From Microthyrium microscopicum (lineage: Eukaryota; Ascomycota; Dothideomycetes; Microthyriales; Microthyriaceae): DNA of 64,000 bases. This document shows, piece by piece, positions 33,406-43,443 of the stretch. The first letter of the stretch is position 1. Each line of letters begins with the position of its first letter. The position numbers and the translations under genes are program-made. Below the pieces are notes generated by a model. That model was given only the letters and a program-made list of their open reading frames with translations, did no database searches and had not been told where the DNA came from. The stretch is taken from contig MU004230.1 in NCBI GenBank assembly GCA_010405405.1, positions 4,234,282 to 4,298,281 of the forward strand. The letters are read 5' to 3'.

Positions 33406-35056
33406 TTACTGCGCATGCAGAGGCTCGGCAGAAGCACCATTGGATGCAACATTTGGGAAGTCTGACTCGGAAACCTTGGGCTCCGAGGTCTTTGGCTCAG
33501 TCTTTGGGGCAGTTGGGAAGTCGTTTGGCTGCATGCTGGATCCGTTGACACGGCCACGGGCTTGACCAATCATCTCCTGAGCCTTCTGGGAGTATTCACC
33601 AGCGTAGCTCTTGACAGTCTCGGTGGCCTGCGACGTGTGTTGGGAAGCAAGATCACGAAGCTGGGAAGTCTGCTCGGTGATCAAGTTGGAGGCATGGTTG
33701 AGATGTCCGTCAATTAGTTCCTTGTTGCTGACGTAGACGAGAGGAGCGAGGAAAGTGACAATGGTGGAGAGGAGAGTAAGTCCCCAGAGAGGGAGCCACT
33801 TGATCAACCAGTAAGAAGCAAAGCTGGACAAGAATGCCTGATGGATATTAGTATAAAAACTTAATGATAAGCGGGTTACTTACGGCAGCGGTTGCCCAAA
33901 CGTTCTCAACGAAAATTATGCGCTGGAACTCAATGACGACAAAGTTGATCATCTGCTCAACATCATCCAAGAACCGCTCGAGACTCTCCTTGCGAATTGT
34001 GTAGTACTTTTTCGGACGCATTTGAGTAGCGAAGCCATTACCAAGTAGCTGTTTGCTGACAACCTCCACGGCGGCAGCACCTCCTAGCACAGTATACAAG
34101 GCTCGGAACGTATATCGCATAATGTCAACATATCGAGAGACGAAGATGAGGGAGACAATGGTAGCAAAGGTGATACCGGTTGCACGAGGATTCTTCCACT
34201 GAGACAAAGTTAGTCAGGGTATTAGATCATGGGATTAACAACACATACGCTCAAGAGGCGGTAGATTAGGGAGTGGTAGTCTATGAAGGATTAGCAAGAT
34301 CTTTGAATGTGTCATTAGGCAGCTGCATACGGGTCAAAGGTTGCCCGGTGGCAGCTGGCTGGGATGGAGTTTTCCGTGAATCGGCCAGATCTTGGAATTC
34401 TGCAGAAGTCTTTGCCTTTTCGCTAGAAACAGCTTGGCCAACAGGTCCTATTATGTGTGAGTTCATGGGTTCAATTATGGTTGCGTGATTGATCTGCAGG
34501 ATTTTGTTAGTATGAGGAAACTGGAATAGGCACGTAGATTGAATGATGAGAAGATGATGACAGAGCACAGATTGGATGTTTCCAGATCTGGACAAAGTCA
34601 TCAAAGATCTGATTGTGCTTTGACAAAACAGTAGATAGGACAACGGGAGATTGGGAGTTTTGGTGTACGTACCTCACCATTGACGACAGCGTCAGTGGCC
34701 TGTTGAGTAACAGGATGATTTGCGACGGTATCCATTGCAGATGAAGCAGCTATTGTAGGGACGAATGTTAGATGAAAAGTTGTAGGAGAATCGGGGGAGA
34801 TAAGGTTGAGGAGGAGTGGTAGACTGCGCACGGTCATTAGCGGAGGACTTTTTTTGGAGGAAGCGAGCCAACGGGGGCTTGCAGCAGATGGGATTAAGCT
34901 TACCTTACTGCTCACGATGGTGTCTTTTGCAGATTGCAGATTAGCAGATACGTTTGATGGAACCTGTGGAGCTTGTGGAGAGGAATGTTCTTGATGAGAA
35001 TCGACTACATGCTCGATGTGGGCAGGATCTTGGAGGGCGGCGTTATCGAAAGACAT
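33406..35056 (-). CDS. RTN1: Reticulon-like ER-shaping protein
   Basis: Six exons: 35056-34909, 34749-34678, 34447-34331, 34280-34249, 34198-33884, 33837-33406, giving 371 aa. The reticulon homology domain begins at LTHYHSLIYRLLSW, split over two introns, and contains two long hydrophobic hairpins: GITFATIVSLIFVSRYVDIMR and, after a loop of about 60 residues, LIKWLPLWGLTLLSTIVTF. It ends with the family-typical YVSNKELIDGHLNHA. Such proteins insert as wedges and bend ER tubules. The N-terminal 110 residues and C-terminal tail are hydrophilic. The exon 2/3 junction has two possibilities: donor GTGAGG at 34677 with acceptor 34448 (chosen, NGPVGQ), or donor 34672 with acceptor at the CTGCAG near 34495, which adds about 18 residues. 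The exon 1 donor was chosen from three overlapping GT sites by frame. Confidence 0.9.
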
Positions 35057-36110
35057 TTTGGAAGATGGTTCAGGAGATGCAGAGGATGCAGAAGATGCAG
35101 AGTGATGCAATGGGCTTTTAAGGCGACGTTCGATTTGGGTGAGGGGAATTGGGTGGATCTTGAAGTGTGCTATGTTTTTCTTGATTCCTGTCGATTGATA
35201 GCAGATTGCAGATTGCAGCTTGATGCAGCTTGATGATGCAGATGGATGTTTGTTTGCAGGAGTTTAAGGCGGGAGGGTGTTTGCTTAGGGGAAAGAAGAG
35301 TTTGCAAAGGTTAAGTAGTTGGGAGAGAGATCTTGAGGGAGTAATGGGGATACTTGTTCTCTTTAGAGGGAAGGAGCAGGTTAAGGTGGAACAAAAAGTC
35401 AAGAAAGAGCAAGAGCAACCAAGTCAACAACAAGATGACGCTATGCCAGCCAGCACGACCAAGCAGAGCCCATACGACCAGTTTCCAGAAGGAGCGAGCG
35501 GCCCAGAGCTCACACCAAAACCCAGCAATGACGGGGGCAGTGACGTCCGTGAACTCCTCTGTTCTTGCCTATCCCAGCAACTTTTGAAAGCTGCTCTTTC
35601 TATAATTAATGTACCCATAGCAACTGCAATACAGCGGTAAATATTTACTATTTCGCTTGTGAATTAGCGGAGCATTTGACTCTACAACATATTTGTAAGG
35701 AAGTTATAGTATCGAATTCCTGATGACAGGCTTTCAGTGTCTGGAGCATTCAATTGTTTTCTTGCGAGCTTGATATCCGTAAATAATCACGCTAGTTTCG
35801 CCTGCATGCTAAGTTCCAACTTTTCCCATGTGAAATTTAGCCTTTCAGCCACCAAAAACACAATTTCTCTCTCTCTCTCTTCAACAGAGAACACGTTTCA
35901 TATCTTAGTTTCACTTCACCAAATCTTGCTTTTGAACAACAAGAGAGAACAGGCACCAGCAAAATAGAAAAGTGACAATTCGTTGCATATTTCTAATTCG
36001 TCACACAATGCCAACCGCTAAAGCACTTCTAGCCAAAACATCACAACACCCACAGTACATGCTACTCGCTCATGCTTTTAACGCTTCATCCAAAACTGCA
36101 GTCTCGTAGC
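35057..36110. other. Intergenic region with low-complexity repeats
   Basis: Upstream region of reticulon and 3' region of alpha-tubulin. It contains GATGCAGA-type repeats near 35080-35105, a GATTGCA/CTTGATGCAG repeat near 35200-35245, and a TC microsatellite at 35866-35882. The 136-codon ORF at 35230-35640 is not supported by any domain. Confidence 0.5.
35866..35882. repeat. TC dinucleotide microsatellite
   Basis: Seventeen bases of alternating T and C between the reticulon and alpha-tubulin genes. Confidence 0.85.
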
Positions 36111-37772
36111 TTAGTATTCCAAGTCATCAGGCTCAACATCCAAGCTGTCCGCTGCAACCTCTTCGTAGTCCTTCTCCAATGCCGCAAGATCCTCGCGAGC
36201 TTCAGAGAACTCTCCCTCTTCCATGCCTTCTCCAACGTACCAGTGGACAAAGGCACGCTTTGAGTACATGAGGTCGAACTTGTGGTCTAGACGGCTCCAG
36301 GCTTCGGCGATGGCGGTGGTGTTGCTCAGCATGCTGACGCAACGGTCTACTGGGGCAAGTTCGCCATCTGGTACGTGAACGGGCTTTTGGTAGCTAAGGG
36401 GCTGAATTAGTATCTGCGTCGGCAATGAAGAGATGCAAACTCACTTGATTCCTAGCTTGAAACCAGTTGGGCACCATTCCACAAGATTGAAGGAAGCCTT
36501 TGCCTTGAGTGCTCCAACTGCAGCAGTGCATTCTTGAGGAACTACATCACCACGGTATAGAAGAGCCACTGCCATGTATTTGCCGTTGCGAGGATCACAC
36601 ACCACCATCTGGTTGTTGGGCTCAAAGCACTGGAAGGTCAAGTCATGAACCTTGAAACTCTCATGGGAGCTCTTCTTGTTGGAGATGACCGGTGCGTAGC
36701 TAATCAGTGGGTAGTGGATACGGGGGTATGGGACCAAGTTGGTCTGGAACTCGTTCAAGTCGACATTGAGAGCACCGTCAAAGCGTAGACTGGACGTGAT
36801 AGAGCTGACGACCTGGGCAATCAAGCGGTTAAGGTGCTCAAAGTCTGGACGAGGAATGTCCAAGTTGCGGCGGCAGATATCGTAGACAGCTTCGTTGTCA
36901 ACTAGGAAGGTACAGTCGGAGTTCTCAATGGTGCTGTGGGTTGATAGGACGGCATTGTAAGGCTCGACGACCGATGTAGACACGCGTGGTGATGGGTAAA
37001 CAGCGAATTCGAGCTTGCACTTTTTGCCGTAGTCAGTAGCGAGACGCTCGAGGAGAAGGGCTCCAAAGCCGGATCCAGTGCCACCACCAAAGGAATGGAA
37101 GATCAAGAAGCCTTGAAGAGAACTACAATTGTCTTGGAGGTAATCAGTAGTGTTTCGGAGCTTCAAAAAAGTCATTCTTACCTGCGACTCGTCGGATGCG
37201 ATCAATAACACTATCCACGAGCTCTTTACCAATAGTATAGTGACCACGAGCATCTGTATACTATTAGCCTTTGCTTCCTCCTATATTTCTTTAAAACCCA
37301 CAGTTGTTGGCAGCATCCTCCTTGCCGCTGATCAGGTATTCGGGATGGAAGAGTTGGCGGTATGGTCCAGTTCGAATCTCGTCAATCGGCTGTTCTCAAT
37401 CAGTATAACATATCTTTTCGATGGAAGTGTGTACCAACGGAAGGGTCAAGATCGACAAAGATCGAACGCGGAACATATTTGCCCTGTCCAGTCTCGGTGA
37501 AGAAGGTCTCGAATGAGCCACCTTCTACGACTTTGGTGTCTGGATCGGGACGACCGTCCATCTTCAAGCCATGCTCAAGGAGATATCTTTGTAAAGATTA
37601 GCTGAGCTCCCCCGCTGAGTATTGATTTGAGCATACAGTTCCCATGCCGAATTTCCAAGCTGTGTACCAGCTTGACCGATGTGTAAGTGGCAGATCTAAT
37701 ATAGAGGGGCTTATTAGTCTTGTGTTGATTGTGACGTTATTCACGGTATGGATAACGAACCTCGCCGCGCAT
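36111..37772 (-). CDS. TUB1: Alpha-tubulin
   Basis: Seven exons: 37772-37761, 37695-37637, 37586-37439, 37389-37302, 37253-37182, 37132-36445, 36393-36111, giving 449 aa, the standard length. The first exon is only 12 bp and encodes MRGE, the fungal alpha-tubulin start; exon 2 continues [20 protein letters not shown]. The GTP-binding T4 loop is [10 protein letters not shown]. The catalytic loop [19 protein letters not shown] contains the Glu that triggers hydrolysis of GTP on the next beta-tubulin. The tail is acidic and ends in EY, so a terminal tyrosine is present. Residue 40 is Asp, so there is no acetylatable Lys40. Two introns use less common donors, GTTCGT and GTTGGT. The many 5' introns are typical of fungal tubulin genes. 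Confidence 0.96.
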
Positions 37773-39397
37773 GATGCCGTTTTCAAGGAGGAGTTACGCT
37801 CAGCAAACGAAGCAACGAGTAGAATGACAAAGGAGAAGAAGAGTGCCAAAATGATACCAGGGATATCACTTGTCTGGCGGTGTGGAAGGCATGCAGCAAG
37901 GGTTGCAGACAGCAGGTTGTCAACAATTTGAATGGTCGCGCTACCCCGCGAGAGACGCCACTAGGCTCGTTAAAACACGCTAGCTTTAGCTTGCCCCTCC
38001 CCTTTAATTCTACGACCCCGCGTGTTGTTCAACTTCATGTCCGCTTGGAAGGTTGAGCCTCATCGTATTTATTCAATCTAAGAGCTCTCTAAGCTTCCTG
38101 TTAGAAAGGTAAAGCTGGATAGTAGATATGGGCCATCTTTCAGTATGCATTTATTGCCATGACTTCTTCAACTTCCTTTGAACTCGCGAGTAACTGCTCT
38201 GGAACCCTCTAGTCATCGCAAGTGATATTACAATCGACCTCTCGAGCTTTTGAAAAGAAACCTAAACTAGTGGCACATATTCGATTCTCGAAACAAGGAT
38301 AGAGGCAAATGGCAAGAGCTTGGAACAATGGCAATATCAAGTATAGTACACCCGGCATTGCTTCGAGGAACACCCTACAGTAGGTGCCATGGGAACACTG
38401 GACGATTGCTCAGCAATTATGGACAGCTACATCTTATGAGATCATACACTTGATTGGAAATCATCTTTTCTAGAGTCTGAGCAGTTGTGGTCATCCATAT
38501 GCAGAGCACCCTTCAAATCATCCACCCTCTCACGTACACGCCATGGGAAATACCAGCCACTCCGAAGCTGAGCCTCGTGTGTTTCATACGGAATTCGACA
38601 AGCTACATGTGTTTGTTCTCTCATATAAGACATATTACTTCCTTTAGGCTCTTCTAGAAGACTCGCTATGTGGTGCGAGCGAGAATTCGTGGACGAGGCA
38701 ACCAGCCAACCTCCCATGTCCAGTTCAGTCCCAAGGTGGAATAGGTCCCAACTGGTATTCCTCGGAGCTTGTAGTGACAAGAGCAGTAACAGCATATCCA
38801 TGCGTAGGCAAGCACCCTGAAAGGGTCTTTCTGGCAGAACCTCTATATCAGATCTGTCACCAGAAACGATGGCGCGACGACATCCCAATTTGGTGATAGT
38901 CTTGCCATGGGATCTCTTGTTGAAAGGCAGGCACTATATACATTTCCTATCTAAACACCTCCTGGCTTTGCTCGATTGGACGATTTATCGTCGGTTTTGC
39001 GTTGAAAGCACCTCGACCTAGGCAGCATTTCAGAAGGTGGCTCCTCGGGTGACCACGCTCCTGCTTCTATTGTTTATGGTCAACCTCAAATATAGCTAAG
39101 TTTAAGCAACCTCGGATTTCACTGCTACTGTTGACAGTCACTCAATGTTGATTCCTCGTCCCCTCGATTCCCTTAAAACCCAACGTCCGAGTCTTGTTGT
39201 TGTTCCTCTTCCTCCTCTTTCCACCAGACCCGTTCCCAGAACCATCGAATTTCCAAGCCTTGTCAGCTCTCTCATAATAAGTTCCTCTGCTATCACAACT
39301 CTCTTGTCTAGTCAGAACACTCCATTCATCAAATCATTCAATCACGTTCCACTTCCCTTTCAATCAATCTCCAACCTCACCCCACTTCCCATTCACG
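37773..39397. other. Divergent intergenic region, about 1.6 kb
   Basis: Between the alpha-tubulin start and the start of the FG/acidic protein gene. A 148-codon minus-strand ORF (38888-38442) lies inside; it is listed separately with low confidence. The last 250 bp are C/T-rich and look like a 5' UTR. Confidence 0.5.
38442..38888 (-). CDS. Uncertain 148-codon ORF
   Basis: An open frame with ordinary amino-acid composition and a Leu-rich patch (MDMLLLLLSLQ), but no recognisable domain and no clear splice partners. It sits alone in a large divergent intergenic region. It could be a lineage-specific gene, part of a longer spliced gene, or chance. Confidence 0.2.
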   Translation of the reverse strand: MGCRRAIVSGDRSDIEVLPERPFQGACLRMDMLLLLLSLQAPRNTSWDLFHLGTELDMGGWLVASSTNSRSHHIASLLEEPKGSNMSYMREQTHVACRIPYETHEAQLRSGWYFPWRVRERVDDLKGALHMDDHNCSDSRKDDFQSSV

Positions 39398-41551
39398 ATG
39401 TCCTCCTCTTTCGATTTCAGTACTCAGGGCGCCTCTGCCCGTGTTTACTCTTTTGGCTCCAGCGTTCAACGCGAGTCCACTCCAACCTTCGCCTTCGGCT
39501 CCAGCAGCCCACAACGTAAGTCCTTCCCAATAGAGTCCTTATCACCAACAGCCAGCTCACACAATACAGCAACCACTCCTTCCGTCTTCGCTTTCGGATC
39601 CGGCAGCCAAGCTGCGGTCCAGATGCCCTCACCACCTGCTCGAACAATTTTGACTCCCCGCAAAGTCTCTCGCGGCTTCCCTGAAGCCTCTGCCAATTCT
39701 CCCAAAACACCTCAACATTCGCCAAAGGCAGCTACTCGTCCTGGTGTCTACCGCCACCCAATTGCCCTATACCAACACGATGGAGCTACCTCACCAATCA
39801 AGGAGGCCGCTCCCCAGGTGCGCATTGTCTCCAAAAGCACCGATACGTCAACCGATTCTCGAGTCCCAAGTGGCTCGTCCTATCGCACTGCGACTTCCAA
39901 TGGAAGCCGTTCAACACCGGAGGCCCCAGAGCCTGCCGTACCAAAGAAAATAAGTCGCCAAGAAGAGCGAGCTGCGGCGCGCCTCGAACGAAAACAGAAA
40001 GGCATTACAATATCTAAAAAGGAAATCGCACAGCTTCGACGTGCGGCCGAGGCTGAGCTTGCCAAAGTGCCAAAGCTGGCACAACCAACTTCAAAATCCA
40101 AACGCCAGAAAGCCAAGGTTGAGAAGGAGAAGGTTGAACCTGAGCACGGCGCGGACAAGACAGCAGTTGCTGTGGCAACTCCCCTTCCTGCAACCGCCAT
40201 CGAACAGTCCCCCTCCCCACTACTTGAGGAGAAACTGGGCCTTCAACAATTAGACCTCATTGAAGAAGAGCTCAGCGATGTGGTCGCAGATGCGGTTCAG
40301 GAAAAGTTGCCTACTGATCAAGCCAAGGAAGATGTCCTTCTCGAACAGCCAGGCTCGAAAGAAGAGCAGCTACAGTTGGATGTAGCTACTGAAGACATTG
40401 AAGCAGTAGCTGAAGAGCCGCACACCATTGAACAAGCTCAGGCTACTGAAGATTCTCAAGTCGCTGAAGAAGCACCAAATGACCAGAAAGTGGCCAAGTC
40501 GTTGAACCAAATTCACTGTGGCCCAGAACTAGAAGCTCTCATTAGACAGCGCATCAAGCAAGCTTCGTGGGATCCAGCAGTACTTGAGAAGGAACGCCTT
40601 GAGCGAGTTCAGGCCGAGAAACAAGCAGTGGTCGATGCATGGAAGCTCAAGCGAGCAGCTCGCATTGCAAAAGAGGCTGCCCTGGTCGCTGACAACACCA
40701 AGTCAACGACCGAAGTCGATGTGGTCTCTGATGATGTCAATCGGTCGATCGAAATTGAAGAGCCAGTCCTCGAAACGGAACAGCTCTATGTTGTCGCGGC
40801 TGGGCCAGCCGCTGAAGGCCAAGAGCCAGCCGTCAACATCATTGAGCCTAGATATGAGGAAACTACTGCTTCAACTGAAGAACCACCAAGTAGCACAGAT
40901 GAGACAGCAGCTGAGGTTCAACACTCAGCCACCGAAGCTAATAGGACTGAGGTTGAAGTCGATCGACCAATGAGCCCTATGCATTGGGCATTTTGTCCTG
41001 GATGCGAAAAATGCTGCGGCGATACGCAATCCACCATTAGCACCGCGGACGATGTCGGCGATCTTGAAGATTGTACACGAGTGCCCAAGCACTCGGAGAC
41101 ACCACCCGCTGAAGAGAATACGCAGGAAGCGGACGAGTCGTCCTCTGCAGGTCCAGAAGTGGAAGAGCTTGCAGAGGTCATTGCAGACATTCCTATAGTC
41201 CGAGGACGTGAGAAGGTCAAGAAGATTTTTAAGAAGGCTTTCGGGAAGATCTCAAGAACCCGAATCATTGATGAATCGGCCGGTGCCGCTCCAGATGCTC
41301 TCGGCGTGCGACGACGCGACAAAGTTAAGAAGGTCTTCACAAAGGCATTCAAGGCAGCGTCTGGCGTCCTAAAACAACGCGATCCCGTCGACGTCTGCTA
41401 CGCTTCAGCAGACTCCCAGGTCAAGAGTCTCTGGGCGTCGACAAACCACAAAGACTCTCGCCATAAGCAAAAGTCGCCACGCGACTCAATCGATGTCCCC
41501 GGCCCAGATCTTGACTTTGCGAGTCTATATTGGAGCATAGGCATTATTTGA
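39398..41551 (+). CDS. Acidic low-complexity protein with FG motifs, function unknown
   Basis: Open frame of 717 aa from ATG 39398; a candidate 54-bp intron (39516-39569, GTAAGT..ACAG) has a length divisible by three and no stop, so a 699-aa spliced form is equally possible. The N-terminus carries nucleoporin-like SFGSS/FAFGSS/FAFGSG motifs. A basic helix follows (KISRQEERAAARLERKQKG), then a long Glu/Ala/Val-rich acidic region. Near the C-terminus two similar basic helices occur, REKVKKIFKKAFGK and RDKVKKVFTKAFKA, about 40 residues apart. One CPGCEKCCG cluster lies near residue 533. I do not recognise the family; it is probably fungus-specific and largely disordered. Confidence 0.8.
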   Translation: MSSSFDFSTQGASARVYSFGSSVQRESTPTFAFGSSSPQRKSFPIESLSPTASSHNTATTPSVFAFGSGSQAAVQMPSPPARTILTPRKVSRGFPEASANSPKTPQHSPKAATRPGVYRHPIALYQHDGATSPIKEAAPQVRIVSKSTDTSTDSRVPSGSSYRTATSNGSRSTPEAPEPAVPKKISRQEERAAARLERKQKGITISKKEIAQLRRAAEAELAKVPKLAQPTSKSKRQKAKVEKEKVEPEHGADKTAVAVATPLPATAIEQSPSPLLEEKLGLQQLDLIEEELSDVVADAVQEKLPTDQAKEDVLLEQPGSKEEQLQLDVATEDIEAVAEEPHTIEQAQATEDSQVAEEAPNDQKVAKSLNQIHCGPELEALIRQRIKQASWDPAVLEKERLERVQAEKQAVVDAWKLKRAARIAKEAALVADNTKSTTEVDVVSDDVNRSIEIEEPVLETEQLYVVAAGPAAEGQEPAVNIIEPRYEETTASTEEPPSSTDETAAEVQHSATEANRTEVEVDRPMSPMHWAFCPGCEKCCGDTQSTISTADDVGDLEDCTRVPKHSETPPAEENTQEADESSSAGPEVEELAEVIADIPIVRGREKVKKIFKKAFGKISRTRIIDESAGAAPDALGVRRRDKVKKVFTKAFKAASGVLKQRDPVDVCYASADSQVKSLWASTNHKDSRHKQKSPRDSIDVPGPDLDFASLYWSIGII

Positions 41552-42171
41552 GCTAATTCCAGCCTCACGGAGAGTCAGAGCTTGGGAAATAAGAAAATTG
41601 AAAAGGCCAAGAAAACACCCCAGAGCCTTATAATGGCATGAAAACAAACGCAAGCACCGAACTTCATTGCCCTCCCACGACATTTCAGCTCTTGGTTATG
41701 CATTTACCCAGGGATTGCCTGGAGGTGTGCAAGTTATCGGAGAGCTTACGGCATAGACAGAAACATCACAGTGCCTGGACAGGAAAGAACCCAAAAGGAA
41801 ATGTCTCGACAGAGCCGATTACGTAGAGCTTCGATACTATTCTGGTATATACCTTGGCTTGCCTAGCGGAATACAGAATGGGTTGGAAGACAAGGCGTGG
41901 AGGTACAAACTCGACTGAGCCGATTATACCGAGCTTCGATACTATTCTGGTATATACCCTGGCTTGTCTGGCGGAATACAGAATGGGTTGGAAGATAAGG
42001 CGTGGAGGCACGGTTGTTGACGTCGACTTGAGGGTTTCGGAGAAGTCATAAACAGATGGGGATCAAGTCAGGTAGTATAGATTTATTGAATATGATATAA
42101 TATCATGGATATACGTATAGATGACTCCAAAGTGAGACGCTGCCTTTATGAAAAGCTCATATCTACAGTTG
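41552..42171. other. Intergenic region with tandem duplication
   Basis: Between the FG/acidic gene and the 3' end of the threonine aldolase gene. It contains the 105-bp tandem repeat listed next and nothing else that I recognise. Confidence 0.5.
41806..42014. repeat. Tandem duplication, period 105 bp
   Basis: Two adjacent copies begin at 41806 and 41911 (TCGACAGAGCCGATTA and TCGACTGAGCCGATTA), share the words CTTCGATACTATTCTGGTA, GGCGGAATACAGAATGGG-like text and AAGGCGTGGAGG, and differ at only a few positions. The period is a multiple of three, so the minus strand shows an 81-codon ORF (42011-41766) with two similar 35-residue units (FQPILYSARQA-VYTRIVSKL). That ORF is probably a by-product of the repeat. 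Confidence 0.9.
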
Positions 42172-43443
42172 TTACTTTATTATTATTTCCTTCATGACTT
42201 CTTGTAATCTTCTGATGGCTTCATCAGAGATCTGATAGTGAATCACGAATCTCCCACCAGAAACACGAATACTGTGCTTCTCCGCAGTTGAGATCAGCGT
42301 CTGCGTAGGTATTTCCATGCTTTCAATATCGATCCAGACCATATTAGTTTCCACGGCTTCTTTCAACTTGCCGCCTAAGCCCTCCCAATATTCGCCTAGC
42401 TTTTGAGCTTTCTCATGTCCAGCCTTGAGCTGGCCTCCCAGGAAAGTCTCTTCCACAGCGACCCTAGCAGCAGAAGAAACGACACCAGCTTGACGAAGAC
42501 CGCCTCCAAACATCTTCCTTACCCACCGAGCCCTTTTAATAAATGCTCGATTTCCAACAAGGACGCTGCCAATTGGCGCACCTAGTCCTTTACTGAAGCA
42601 TAACGACATGCTATTGAAGCACGCAGCATAGTCCAATAGAGACCCTGCTCCTGCCGCCACAGCTTCCCACAGTCGAGCACCATCAAGGTGCACGATGATT
42701 TCATGCTCTCGTGCCCACTTGCTGATGCGCCGACATTCGTCTAGTGGAATGACAGTGCCGTTGATCGTGTTCTCCAGGCTGATGACTTTCGTTGGACATC
42801 CATGGACATCGTCATCTAATACAGCGTTGGCCTGTATATCTTCCAGCGTTAAGTGATGCCCATTCTTAGGCACGAGTGTCTTGATGTATGCACCGCAAAG
42901 ACTGGCCGCGCCACCAGCTTCGTATAATGCCACGTGAGCTCTATGATCACATATAATGCTGTGAGGAGGTGCGCCTAAATGAGTTCGCATAGCGACTTGA
43001 TTTCCCATGGTTCCAGATAGGACGAAGAGCGACGCTTCATGATTGGTGATTTTGGCGATGAAGGCTTCCAGTTCTTGTGTTGTTGTATCTTCTTGGTAAA
43101 CATCATCCAGTAGCGTGGTCTGTTGAATTGCTTGGAGCATGCTTAGAGTCGGTGTGGTGACTACATCGGATCGAAAGTCGAATTCTGCAGCGCCGGGTTT
43201 GCCCCATGCACCGTGGACTTCACCCATTGCTTTGATCGTTGTAGGAAATTTGCGCTTCTGAATATGTTGTTTAGAGTTTACTTCATTCCATGGGTGACCT
43301 GTTCCTAATATTGTTGAAAGCTTCCTAAACTTCTCTGTTCTTGGCGGTGCTTTGATCTGAGACGAGCGGAGATAACGAGCACTATGGCAGCGAGCCAATC
43401 CTCTCAATGGAACTGCACTGGTTAGACTCATTAGACGCTGCAA
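42172..43443 (-). CDS. GLY1: L-threonine aldolase (PLP-dependent), with N-terminal extension
   Basis: Single exon of 423 aa. It cleaves threonine/allo-threonine to glycine and acetaldehyde. The domain begins at about residue 90 with DFRSDVVTTPT. Family landmarks are LDDVYQEDTTTQELE, LSGTMGNQVAMRTHL, CDHRAHVALYEAGG, SLENTINGTVIPL and HLDGARLWEA. The PLP lysine lies in LCFSKGLGAPIGS, followed by RWVRKMFGGGLRQAG. The first about 70 residues are rich in Arg, Ser and Leu and poor in acids (MQRLMSLTSAVPLRGLARCH), which fits a mitochondrial presequence. An internal ATG before GEVHGAWGKPG would give a cytosolic form of about 350 aa, so dual targeting by alternative starts is possible. Confidence 0.92.
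   Translation of the reverse strand: MQRLMSLTSAVPLRGLARCHSARYLRSSQIKAPPRTEKFRKLSTILGTGHPWNEVNSKQHIQKRKFPTTIKAMGEVHGAWGKPGAAEFDFRSDVVTTPTLSMLQAIQQTTLLDDVYQEDTTTQELEAFIAKITNHEASLFVLSGTMGNQVAMRTHLGAPPHSIICDHRAHVALYEAGGAASLCGAYIKTLVPKNGHHLTLEDIQANAVLDDDVHGCPTKVISLENTINGTVIPLDECRRISKWAREHEIIVHLDGARLWEAVAAGAGSLLDYAACFNSMSLCFSKGLGAPIGSVLVGNRAFIKRARWVRKMFGGGLRQAGVVSSAARVAVEETFLGGQLKAGHEKAQKLGEYWEGLGGKLKEAVETNMVWIDIESMEIPTQTLISTAEKHSIRVSGGRFVIHYQISDEAIRRLQEVMKEIIIK

Noticed and set aside
35230-35640. 136-codon ORF upstream of the reticulon gene
   Set aside because: It runs through short tandem repeats and has no domain; likely chance.
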